Of a stretch of DNA of 64,000 bases, positions 39,112-46,764 are shown one piece after another. The notes under the pieces were generated by a model that worked only from the letters and a program-made list of their open reading frames with translations, was not told where the DNA came from and ran no database searches. This DNA comes from Aquimarina muelleri DSM 19832 (GTDB lineage Bacteria; Bacteroidota; Bacteroidia; Flavobacteriales; Flavobacteriaceae), in assembly GCF_000430665.1 (NCBI RefSeq), contig NZ_AUML01000003.1, positions 1 through 64,000 on the forward strand, written 5' to 3'. Positions within the stretch are counted from its first letter, which is position 1, and every line of letters starts with the position of its first letter. A program made the position numbers and the translations under genes.

Positions 39112-39537
39112 TTACTCCTCTTCATCAGAAGGTTTTTCTTTAGCTTCTGGTTCAGAGAAATCTGTCATCCCTTTCGATTGCAAAATATTATACCACTGTA
39201 TAACCTTTTTCATATCACTTGGATACACTCTATCCTCATCATAATCTGGCAACACTTCACTAAAATATGCTTCTAATTTATTCTTAGATTCTTTATGGTT
39301 TATTGCTTGCTCTCCATTTTCTTTTTCATATATCTTTTTAAAAATTTCTCTTAATGGAACTTCTTCTGTGAAGGTATAAATTGCAATTTCACTCAACACA
39401 CTTACGTTATGCCGTATGCTTACAGATAACCTCTTACCATCTATTAAAGACTCTGCCAAAAAACCGCTTCTAGTTTGTGTTTTTAACTCGTATAAACCGG
39501 GTTTACCCGCAATTGCTAATATTTTATCTAAACTCAT
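39112..39537 (-). CDS. DUF5606-type conserved protein
   Basis: 141-residue soluble protein beginning MSLDKILAIAGKPGLYELKTQTRSGF, a start strongly conserved in Bacteroidota. The N-terminal half looks like a small beta fold and the rest is helical with a PSDMKKVIQWYNILQ segment; the C-terminus is acidic. It regularly lies next to def and ruvX, as here, on the same strand. No function is known to me. Confidence 0.85.
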   Translation of the reverse strand: MSLDKILAIAGKPGLYELKTQTRSGFLAESLIDGKRLSVSIRHNVSVLSEIAIYTFTEEVPLREIFKKIYEKENGEQAINHKESKNKLEAYFSEVLPDYDEDRVYPSDMKKVIQWYNILQSKGMTDFSEPEAKEKPSDEEE

Positions 39538-39717
39538 ATATTTTTATTTTTGATATAATCTTTTCCGAAAACAGAGTAGAAAACCTAGTAATAAATAACT
39601 TGGATGAATAAAAATTATCTATAAATTTCCAATTTCTTCCTAAAGTTGGCAAATATCAGTAGTTCTTTTAAAAAATCAAACAGTAACCAACATAAATATT
39701 AAAAAGTAATCTCTAAA

Positions 39718-40308
39718 TTATCTTCCTTTTTTCATAGAAGGAAAACGCATACGGTATTCCGAATTAATTTTACCTTTAGAAATATTAGATAATTTCCCTT
39801 TGATTAAACGCTTTTTTAGACTCGATAGTTTATCTGTAAACAAAATCCCTTCAATATGATCATACTCATGTTGAATCACTCGTGCTGCCAAACCATCATA
39901 AGTTTCCGTATGCTCTACAAAGTTTTCATCAAAATAGTTTATTTTGATTTTTTCTTTACGAAAAACATCTTCTCGTATATCCGGAATACTTAAACATCCT
40001 TCCGTAAAAACCCATTCTTCTCCTGTTTCTTCAAGAATAGTTGCATTTATAAATACTTTTTTGAAGTCTTTTAACTCTTTCTTTTCTTCTTCCGACAATT
40101 CTTCATCTTCAGAAAAAGGTTCTGCATCTACCAAAAACAACCTAATAGGAAGTCCGATTTGAGGAGCTGCTAATCCAACTCCATGAGCATTATACATGGT
40201 TTCGAACATATTTTCTAAAAGCTCTGAAAGATTTGGATAATCTTTCCCTATTTCTTTAGCTTTTTTCTTCAATACAGGATCTCCGTATGCTACAATTGGA
40301 AGTATCAT
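39718..40308 (-). CDS. def: Peptide deformylase
   Basis: Iron/zinc hydrolase that removes the formyl group from nascent protein N-termini. 196 residues with all three motifs: HGVGLAAPQIG near 43-53, EGCLSIP near 121 with the metal-ligand Cys, and QHEYDHIEGILF near 155 with two His ligands and the catalytic Glu. There is an acidic insertion (EDEELSEEEKKELKDF) typical of Bacteroidota enzymes. It starts 26 bp after ruvX, probably in one transcript. Confidence 0.97.
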   Translation of the reverse strand: MILPIVAYGDPVLKKKAKEIGKDYPNLSELLENMFETMYNAHGVGLAAPQIGLPIRLFLVDAEPFSEDEELSEEEKKELKDFKKVFINATILEETGEEWVFTEGCLSIPDIREDVFRKEKIKINYFDENFVEHTETYDGLAARVIQHEYDHIEGILFTDKLSSLKKRLIKGKLSNISKGKINSEYRMRFPSMKKGR

Positions 40309-40334
40309 ATTTTATTTTTCTTATTTCTTATTAC

Positions 40335-40745
40335 TCATTGATTATACAGATAATCTTGCAATATAATTGTTGCGCTAATCTGATCTACTAGTGCTTTATT
40401 TCTACGTTTCTTTTTTGAAATTCCGCTAGCAAGCATTGTATTAAAAGCTATTTTAGAAGTAAAACGTTCATCTATCCTTTTTACAGGAATATCAGGAAAG
40501 ACATCTGCTAACTTCAACAAAAAAGGCTGAATTAACTTTTCGCTTTCTGAGGCTTCGCCATGTAACCTTTTGGGTTCACCTACTATAAAAAGCTCTACCT
40601 TTTCATTAGGCACATAGTCTTTTAACCACGATAATAAGTCTTTTGTATCTACGGTGGTCAATCCCGAAGCTATTATTTTAGATTCATCTGTAATTGCTAT
40701 TCCACAGCGTTTTCCTCCATAATCAATTGCCAAAATACGTGCCAT
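40335..40745 (-). CDS. ruvX: Putative pre-16S rRNA nuclease / YqgF-type Holliday junction resolvase
   Basis: RNase H-fold nuclease, 136 residues from the ATG at 40745 (an upstream TTG at 40760 would add five residues but lies inside the promoter). Motifs: ARILAIDYGGKRCGIAITD with the first catalytic Asp, FIVGEPKRLHG near 62, and RIDERFTS near 98. In E. coli the homologue YqgF processes the 5' end of 16S rRNA. It is the first gene of the ruvX-def unit. Confidence 0.93.
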   Translation of the reverse strand: MARILAIDYGGKRCGIAITDESKIIASGLTTVDTKDLLSWLKDYVPNEKVELFIVGEPKRLHGEASESEKLIQPFLLKLADVFPDIPVKRIDERFTSKIAFNTMLASGISKKKRRNKALVDQISATIILQDYLYNQ

Positions 40746-40757
40746 ACTTTTTTTTTG

Positions 40758-40765
40758 CAAAAATA
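40758..40765 (-). promoter_or_regulatory. -7 promoter box of ruvX
   Basis: On the minus strand this reads TATTTTTG, an exact TAnnTTTG match. It lies only 13 bp from the ATG at 40745, so the leader should be a few bases long. Confidence 0.5.
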
Positions 40766-40872
40766 TAATATTATTACAAAAATTACCGTATTTATTAATG
40801 GTTTCCTAAAATATGGTTTATCCGTATGTTTTTAAAAGGAAGCTATTATCTTTACCAAAAATTTTAAAATCC

Positions 40873-41688
40873 ATGAACCAACTAAAAGAAATCATAGAGA
40901 AAGCCTGGGAAAACAGGGAACTTTTAAAAGAGTCCGACACTCAAAAAGCTATACGTGAAGTTATTAACCTATTAGATTCGGGTAAACTTAGAGTAGCGGA
41001 ACCTACTGAGAGTGGCTGGCAAGTAAATGAATGGGTAAAAAAAGGAGTTGTATTATACTTCCCTATCCAAAAAATGGAAACTTTGGAGGCTGGAATATTT
41101 GAATATCATGATAAAATACCTTTAAAAAGAGGATATGAAGCTAAAGGTATTCGTGTTGTTCCTAATGCTGTTGCCAGACATGGTGCATATATTTCCTCTG
41201 GCACTATATTAATGCCTAGTTATGTAAATATTGGAGCTTATGTAGATCAAGGAACAATGGTTGATACTTGGGCAACCGTTGGTAGTTGTGCACAGATAGG
41301 AAAAAATGTTCATTTAAGTGGCGGTGTTGGAATTGGTGGTGTATTAGAACCACTACAAGCAGCTCCTGTAATTATAGAAGATAATGCTTTTATTGGATCA
41401 CGATGCATTGTAGTTGAAGGTGTGCGAGTGGAAAAAGAGGCTGTACTTGGTGCTAATGTAGTCTTAACTGCTTCCACAAAAATTATTGATGTAACAGGAG
41501 ACACACCAATAGAAAGAAAAGGATTGGTGCCTGCTGGATCTGTCGTAATTCCAGGAAGTTACACTAAGAAATTCAATGCTGGTGAATATAATGTTCCTTG
41601 TGCTTTAATAATAGGAAAACGTAAAGAAAGTACAGACAAAAAGACTTCTCTTAATGATGCGCTTCGAGAATATGATGTAGCGGTATAA
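40873..41688 (+). CDS. dapD: 2,3,4,5-tetrahydropyridine-2,6-dicarboxylate N-succinyltransferase
   Basis: Succinylase branch of lysine and meso-diaminopimelate synthesis. 271 residues from the ATG at 40873 (an upstream frame reaches 40813, but MNQLKEIIEKAWENRELL is the family N-terminus). The middle is a left-handed beta-helix of hexapeptide repeats (ISSGTILMPSYVNIGAYVDQ and VGSCAQIGKNVHLSGGVGIGG near 120-160). The C-terminal end FNAGEYNVPCALIIGKR is typical. A TATCTTTA box (close to TAnnTTTG) ends 8 bp before the ATG. A strong terminator follows. Confidence 0.96.
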   Translation: MNQLKEIIEKAWENRELLKESDTQKAIREVINLLDSGKLRVAEPTESGWQVNEWVKKGVVLYFPIQKMETLEAGIFEYHDKIPLKRGYEAKGIRVVPNAVARHGAYISSGTILMPSYVNIGAYVDQGTMVDTWATVGSCAQIGKNVHLSGGVGIGGVLEPLQAAPVIIEDNAFIGSRCIVVEGVRVEKEAVLGANVVLTASTKIIDVTGDTPIERKGLVPAGSVVIPGSYTKKFNAGEYNVPCALIIGKRKESTDKKTSLNDALREYDVAV

Positions 41689-41706
41689 CCACGCATAGTA
41701 AACATA

Positions 41707-41746
41707 AATATTGAGATTGCTTTAGTTAAAGCAATCTTAATATTTT
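41707..41746 (+). terminator. Terminator after dapD
   Basis: AGATTGCTTTA (41714-41724) pairs perfectly with TAAAGCAATCT (41727-41737), extended by AATATT on both sides with one mismatch, then a T-run. Confidence 0.85.
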
Positions 41747-41763
41747 GACCCATAAATCAGTAT

Positions 41764-42825
41764 ATGAAAATCTTAGTTATTCAACAAAAAATGATCGGTG
41801 ATGTACTCACAAGTACTATTATTTGTGAAGCATTAAGAAAAGTATATCCTAATGCTACTATTGATTTTCTTGTTAACTCTAATACTCGACCTGTTATTGC
41901 AGAAAACCCTTTTTTTGATAACATTATAGAGTTTAAAAATGAATACAAAAGCAGTAAAAAAGAGTTCTTTTTTTTCCTAAAACAAATACGTCAATATAAA
42001 TACGATCATGTAATTGATGTGTACGGAAAACTAGAGAGTAATCTCATTACTTTATTTTCTGGAGCTTCAACAAAAGTATCTTTCTATAAATGGTATACAC
42101 AGTTTTTATATACTAAAACGATTAAAAGAAACTCTCAGTCTATAACAAATGCCAGTATCGCGATAGAAAACAGGTTACGACTAGTTTTTCCTGAAGACAG
42201 AATAACTTCTGAAATAACGAAACCAAAAATATTTTTAACCAAAGAAGAAAAGGAAAAAGCTAAAGATTTTTTAGAATCTAATAATATTTCAACAAACACC
42301 CCATTAATAATGATAAGTGTTTTAGGTAGTGAAATAAAAAAAACATTACCTTTTGAATATATGGCAAAAGTAATAGACACCATTGTTAAAGATACTGGAG
42401 CTTGTATTCTTTTTAACTACATCCCCGATCAGGAAAATGATGCTCGCACTATTTATAACCTAACAAATTATAAAACACAAAAGCATATTCATTTGGATGT
42501 ATTTGCTAAAAGTCTGCGAGGGTTTCTTGCTATATTATCCCACTGTACTGCTTTAGTTGGTAATGAGGGGGGGGCTATAAATATGGGGAAAGCATTAGGA
42601 GTCCCTACTTTTACTATTTTTTCACCATGGATACTAAAAAAAGATTGGAATATGTTTGATGATGGTGAAACACACATATCTGTTCATTTATCAGACTATT
42701 TCCCAGAGCTATTCTTACAGAAAAACTCGAAAGAACTCAAGAATGAATCTTTAGATCTTTACCCCCTTTTAAAACCAGAATTATTCATTAATCAATTATT
42801 AATTTTTTTAAGTAAAAACTTGTAA
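41764..42825 (+). CDS. Glycosyltransferase family 9 (heptosyltransferase-like)
   Basis: GT-B enzyme of lipopolysaccharide core assembly, 353 residues. N-terminus MKILVIQQKMIGDVLTSTIICEALRKVYP is the GT9 signature; ISVLGSEIKKTLPFEYMA near 180 and the nucleotide-sugar site VGNEGGAINMGKALGVPTFTIFSPW near 263-288 complete the picture. ADP-heptose is the usual donor but cannot be proved here. It is the first gene of an LPS cluster that includes a GT2, a sugar kinase and a GT4. Confidence 0.92.
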   Translation: MKILVIQQKMIGDVLTSTIICEALRKVYPNATIDFLVNSNTRPVIAENPFFDNIIEFKNEYKSSKKEFFFFLKQIRQYKYDHVIDVYGKLESNLITLFSGASTKVSFYKWYTQFLYTKTIKRNSQSITNASIAIENRLRLVFPEDRITSEITKPKIFLTKEEKEKAKDFLESNNISTNTPLIMISVLGSEIKKTLPFEYMAKVIDTIVKDTGACILFNYIPDQENDARTIYNLTNYKTQKHIHLDVFAKSLRGFLAILSHCTALVGNEGGAINMGKALGVPTFTIFSPWILKKDWNMFDDGETHISVHLSDYFPELFLQKNSKELKNESLDLYPLLKPELFINQLLIFLSKNL

Positions 42826-42849
42826 TTTGCACTTTTAAACTAAATTATC

Positions 42850-43629
42850 ATAGAAAAAAATACATTACATAGAGAAAAAGTTACGGCTATTGTCCCTTGC
42901 TTTAACGAAGAACATAATATTAAAGAAGTATTAGAATCTGTATCTTTTGCTGATGAAATAATGGTTGTGGATTCTTTTAGTACAGATAGAACCGTAGATT
43001 ATGCAAAAGAGTATACCGATTTTATTATCCAAAGAAAATTTGACTATCCTTCAACCCAAAAAAATTGGGCTATTCCACAAGCAACACATAGATGGATATT
43101 GTTGGTTGATGCCGATGAAAGAGTTACGCCTGAGCTTAAAAATGAAGTACTCGAAATTTTAAAAAATCCAGGGAAAGATGATTTTGTTGCGTATTGGATA
43201 AAACGAATGAATCATTTTATGGGGGAGCGTATTCATTATAGTGGATGGAGAAACGATAAAGTTATTCGATTATTTCATAGAGATAAATGCAAATACGATA
43301 ACAGGCATGTACACGAAGAAATTGTTACTGAAGGAAAAGTTGGGATGTTAAAAAACAAATTTTACCATAACACTTATACTACTTTTGATGCCTATATCAA
43401 CAAACTAAACAGGTATGCTACTTGGCAAGCAAAAGACTATCATAAAAAAACTAAATATTTAACTCCTTATCATTTCATCATTAAGCCACTTTGGAGTTTT
43501 TTTAAACATTACATCATACAAAGCGGGTTTAGAGATGGTGTCCCTGGTTTGGTTATAGGCTATGTACAAGGATATGCCGTATTTATGAGATACGTAAAAC
43601 TTTGGTTATTTCGAAGGGATAGAAAATAA
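42850..43629 (+). CDS. Glycosyltransferase family 2 (WaaE/KdtX-like), non-canonical start codon
   Basis: GT-A enzyme likely adding a sugar to the LPS core, about 259 residues. The frame opens after a TAA at 42841-42843 with ATT ATC ATA and contains REKVTAIVPCFNEEHN, the essential nucleotide-binding first strand. The first in-frame ATG (42961) lies after this block, so starting there would remove it. No ATG, GTG or TTG exists before it; ATA at 42850 (or ATT 42844) is the best start. Other motifs: VVDSFSTDRTVDYAKEY, KNWAIPQATHRWILLVDADERVTPEL (DxD near 90), and C-terminal membrane-associated helices. The gene starts 24 bp after GT9 and ends 3 bp before the converging kinase gene. Confidence 0.88.
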   Translation: MEKNTLHREKVTAIVPCFNEEHNIKEVLESVSFADEIMVVDSFSTDRTVDYAKEYTDFIIQRKFDYPSTQKNWAIPQATHRWILLVDADERVTPELKNEVLEILKNPGKDDFVAYWIKRMNHFMGERIHYSGWRNDKVIRLFHRDKCKYDNRHVHEEIVTEGKVGMLKNKFYHNTYTTFDAYINKLNRYATWQAKDYHKKTKYLTPYHFIIKPLWSFFKHYIIQSGFRDGVPGLVIGYVQGYAVFMRYVKLWLFRRDRK

Positions 43630-43632
43630 AAT

Positions 43633-44412
43633 TTAGGAATTTCTATATTTTTTCTTCCAAAAAAATATTTTTCTTTTTAAAGCTATTTTACCGTGGTATT
43701 TCTTTTGAAATGCTTCTGTAAGCCCCCACATTTTTTGGTAAATTTCAAATTCATCCTCTCCTGTTAACCTAGCATACTCGTTAGACATGACCGCTACCAT
43801 TTCTTTTTTTGGAGTTAATCTCGAAAAGTTACGAATTCTAGTATCCATATCTAATTCTTTAAATTCCATCCTATTAAGATCTACTAAATAAAAGTCGTAT
43901 CCTGAGTCAGTTTTTACAATAAGCGTGTTTCCTGGTGAGTGGTCTAAAAAAAGAATTCCTTTTTCATGTAAATCATAAGTAAATCTCGTAAAAGCTCTTA
44001 AAATTATTTCATGATCTGGATAGTCTGGTTGATGTACCAACTCTCTATAGGTAAGATTACATTCTAGCAATTCGCTAACATAATAACTTTTTTTAAATAA
44101 AAAAGAAGTCGTGTACAAGTCAAAGGCTAATGGAAATGGTGTTTTTATTCCCAATTCTAATAACTTATTAGCATAAGTATAAGATCGTTCTGCTTTTGAT
44201 TTCCTAAAAAATCGATATACTATCTGATTTATAAAATTAGGAACTTTAAATGATTTAATTGTATACTTTTCATCATTGATTTCTACAATTTTTATAACAT
44301 TTCGCTCTGCATCGCCTAGAACATCTTGATATAGGTCAAAATTAGCTATAGTTGCTTTTACTTGAGTCTTAATAGATATACAGTCTGGATGTATCGTGAA
44401 CTTATTTTGCAT
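43633..44412 (-). CDS. Lipopolysaccharide core kinase (Kdo/WaaP-like)
   Basis: Protein-kinase-like fold expected to phosphorylate a Kdo or heptose of LPS; 259 residues from the ATG at 44412. The frame goes on to 44523, but the -7 box at 44435-44442 and the homologous start favour MQNKFTIHPDC. Visible parts: EKYTIKSFKVPN (ATP-binding Lys region near 50), GIKTPFPLAF, catalytic loop GILFLDHSPGNTLI (D and N) near 168 and YLVDLNRMEF (metal-binding Asp, DFG equivalent) near 188. It faces the GT2 gene tail to tail and shares a divergent promoter region with the GT4 gene. Confidence 0.85.
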   Translation of the reverse strand: MQNKFTIHPDCISIKTQVKATIANFDLYQDVLGDAERNVIKIVEINDEKYTIKSFKVPNFINQIVYRFFRKSKAERSYTYANKLLELGIKTPFPLAFDLYTTSFLFKKSYYVSELLECNLTYRELVHQPDYPDHEIILRAFTRFTYDLHEKGILFLDHSPGNTLIVKTDSGYDFYLVDLNRMEFKELDMDTRIRNFSRLTPKKEMVAVMSNEYARLTGEDEFEIYQKMWGLTEAFQKKYHGKIALKRKIFFWKKKYRNS

Positions 44413-44434
44413 TTTATTTCTATAATGTAATAAA

Positions 44435-44442
44435 CAAAGGTA
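44435..44442 (-). promoter_or_regulatory. -7 promoter box of the LPS kinase gene
   Basis: On the minus strand this reads TACCTTTG, an exact TAnnTTTG match, 22 bp upstream of the ATG at 44412. It excludes the longer frame start at 44523. Confidence 0.6.
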
Positions 44443-44623
44443 CTTATTTATGATTTCAAGAATAGTCATACAACAATAAAAAATTTGAATACAAATTAAT
44501 TTATTCAAAAAAAATAGTTCCAATCGAAATCTTAATTAGGCAAAACATTATATTTGAGCACAAAACTTACGTTTTTTTAAGGTCAAGATATACCTGAAAA
44601 GTAATATATGAAAGTTAATTATA

Positions 44624-45697
44624 ATGAAAAAAATATTTCTAGAAACACATAACATTAATAATCAATATACAGGCTTCGGACAGTTTAATTTACATTTATT
44701 AAAAGGGTTATATCATCACCAAGAAAAAGATATAGAATTTACTGTACACACAAAAAAAATAAAGCCTTTAAAAAAAATATTCAAAAACTATTTTAAATAC
44801 AAACGCTACTTTGGATTCAGAAGATACAAAGAAACTCGAATAAGAAAAAAATATAACATTTGGCATTCTTTAAATCAAAATACCAAAATCGAACCTTATT
44901 ATAATATTCCATATGTATTAACTATACATGATGTTAATTTCGTGGAAGAAATATCTGACGATCATAATCACCCTAGAAATATACGTTTTAAAGAAAAGCT
45001 AGATCGAGCTAATGCTATAACGTATATTTCTGAATACGCTAAAAGAAAAACCCACCAACATTTTGAGATTCCAAAAGTTGATGAATATGTTATATACAAT
45101 GGTAATCCTTCACAAGAAAAATTAGATTTAACAAACCATATTCCAACTATAAATATCAAAGAAAAATATTTTTTTGCTTTAGGAGATTTTCATGAAAGAA
45201 AAAACTTTCACTTGCTCGTAGAAATGATGTTACACCTTAAAGAGCACAAGTTAATTATTGCTGGAAACGACGAAAGACCTTATGGGGAGAAGGTAAAAAA
45301 ACTCATAGAGTCTCTAAATCTGAAGGATCGAGTAATACTAGCTGGAAAAATATCTGAAATAGAAAAACAATACTATTTTAAAAACTGTACCGCTTTTCTT
45401 TTCCCTTCTATAAGAGAAGGTTTTGGATTACCTCCTATAGAAGCGATGGGATTTGGCACACCTGTTTTTCTTGCTAACGAAACTTCTTTACCAGAAATAG
45501 GAGGAGAACATGCGTTTTACTGGCTAGATCTTGACCCTAAAAACATGGCTAATGTAATTCAAAAAGAATTAGTTACTTTCAATAAAAACAAAAAAGAATA
45601 TCAAAAAAAAATTATTGAACAGGCTTCTTTATTTGATTGGAATATTGCAAGTAAAAAATATTTAGAAGTCTATAAGATTTTATTGAATCAAGACTAG
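44624..45697 (+). CDS. Glycosyltransferase family 1/4
   Basis: GT-B retaining glycosyltransferase of 357 residues, likely adding a hexose to the LPS core or O-chain. N-terminal acceptor domain with NNQYTGFGQFNLHLL; nucleotide-binding domain with FALGDFHERKNFHLLVEMM near 185, LAGKISEIEKQYYFKNC and EGFGLPPIEAMGFGTPVFLANETSLPEIGG near 266-295, which contains the E-x7-E motif. It is divergent from the LPS kinase gene and closes the cluster. Confidence 0.93.
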   Translation: MKKIFLETHNINNQYTGFGQFNLHLLKGLYHHQEKDIEFTVHTKKIKPLKKIFKNYFKYKRYFGFRRYKETRIRKKYNIWHSLNQNTKIEPYYNIPYVLTIHDVNFVEEISDDHNHPRNIRFKEKLDRANAITYISEYAKRKTHQHFEIPKVDEYVIYNGNPSQEKLDLTNHIPTINIKEKYFFALGDFHERKNFHLLVEMMLHLKEHKLIIAGNDERPYGEKVKKLIESLNLKDRVILAGKISEIEKQYYFKNCTAFLFPSIREGFGLPPIEAMGFGTPVFLANETSLPEIGGEHAFYWLDLDPKNMANVIQKELVTFNKNKKEYQKKIIEQASLFDWNIASKKYLEVYKILLNQD

Positions 45698-46074
45698 TTT
45701 TTTCACTATAATAAGCTTTCTAAAATTACAATTAACTATAAACACATCAAATAATCATTCATCGTACAAAAAAATAAACGAGTATCTATTCTGTAAAGAA
45801 AGAGTTCTTACAAAAATTTCTTTCTTTACAGAAAAAGATTTAATCTAACTTTACCCTACACTAAACTACAAATTAATCCCCCTCTACCCCCTTGCTACAT
45901 CTGTCTTCTCCATACTTGTTTTGAAAATTTCAAATAAAGCCCCTTGAATCCACTCTAATCTTTAAAAAAATATTTTTTCTATAATATTAAAGTTTTAAGA
46001 TTATTTTTGTGCAAAATTATTTCTATCATGCATTCAAAACTTCGTATAGTATAACTGGACAATTATATAAGTAA
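45698..46074. other. Intergenic region after the LPS cluster
   Basis: AT-rich, without a gene. It contains a 13-bp inverted repeat at 45791-45831 and a TATTTTTG (-7-like) at 46012-46019, which may be the promoter of tsaC or of the short frame before it. Confidence 0.45.
45791..45831. repeat. 13-bp inverted repeat
   Basis: CTGTAAAGAAAGA (45791-45803) and TCTTTCTTTACAG (45819-45831) are perfect inverted copies around a 15-bp spacer. There is no T-run on either strand, so it is not a typical terminator for the GT4 gene about 95 bp upstream. Confidence 0.55.
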
Positions 46075-46176
46075 ATGTCATCAATAATGAATTTGTTACC
46101 AAACAATAACTACAGCTACTTTAACCTCTCTTACAACACAAGATCTAAAGTAGCACTTTTCATAATCATCTATTAA
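46075..46176 (+). CDS. Possible 33-residue peptide upstream of tsaC
   Basis: ATG at 46075 to TAA at 46174-46176 encodes MSSIMNLLPNNNYSYFNLSY followed by NTRSKVALFIIIY. It ends 10 bp before the tsaC ATG and lies downstream of a TATTTTTG box, so it would be on the same mRNA. It could be a real small protein, a leader peptide or chance; nothing homologous is recognised. Confidence 0.25.
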   Translation: MSSIMNLLPNNNYSYFNLSYNTRSKVALFIIIY

Positions 46177-46186
46177 TTTAAAACTA

Positions 46187-46756
46187 ATGTCAGATCCACA
46201 AATAGAATTAGAAAATGCACTTACTGTACTAAAAAAAGGAGGTATTATCCTCTACCCCACAGATACAATTTGGGGAATTGGTTGCGATGCTACTAATGCT
46301 GAGGCTATTGATAAAGTATTCGCTCTTAAAAAGCGCCAAGAAAGCAAATCAATGATTTGTTTAGTAAGTGATTTTAAAATGTTACAACAATATATAGAAG
46401 AAATTCCTGAAGTCGCTTATGATATTCTAAAATTTGCCACTAAACCCACAACTATTATTTACGATAGACCATTACATGTGGCAGAAAACGCAATAGCTCC
46501 CGATAATACTATAGGGATACGAGTGGTAAGAGATCCTTTTTGCAATAAATTAATTAAAAAATTAAAAAGACCCATAATTTCTACCTCACCAAACATTAGC
46601 TCCGCATCCACTCCAAAAAACTTTGAAGAAATATCAAAAGCTATTTTGGAAGGCGTAGACTATATTGTAAATTTGCCATTACAAAACAAAGGAACTAAAC
46701 CTTCTTCAATTATCAAAATTGGTGGGGATAGTACCGTTAAAATTATTAGGAAGTAA
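46187..46756 (+). CDS. tsaC: L-threonylcarbamoyladenylate synthase (Sua5/YrdC family)
   Basis: Makes threonylcarbamoyl-AMP for the t6A37 modification of ANN-decoding tRNAs. 189 residues of the YrdC fold: GGIILYPTDTIWGIGCDATN near 17-37, IFALKKRxxSKSM-type VFALKKRQESKSMICLV near 45-61, and PIISTSPNISSASTP near 132. It lacks the C-terminal Sua5 domain, so it is the TsaC-size form. It lies 8 bp before the CCA-adding enzyme, giving a tRNA-maturation pair. Confidence 0.94.
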   Translation: MSDPQIELENALTVLKKGGIILYPTDTIWGIGCDATNAEAIDKVFALKKRQESKSMICLVSDFKMLQQYIEEIPEVAYDILKFATKPTTIIYDRPLHVAENAIAPDNTIGIRVVRDPFCNKLIKKLKRPIISTSPNISSASTPKNFEEISKAILEGVDYIVNLPLQNKGTKPSSIIKIGGDSTVKIIRK

Positions 46757-46764
46757 ATTGATTC

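Noticed and set aside
42961-43629. GT2 gene starting at the ATG at 42961
   Set aside because: This would remove the VTAIVPCFNEE strand, which is needed for nucleotide-sugar binding and lies in the same open frame just upstream.
44413-44523. N-terminal extension of the LPS kinase
   Set aside because: The -7 promoter box at 44435-44442 lies inside it, and the extension is a low-complexity hydrophobic stretch not expected for the family.
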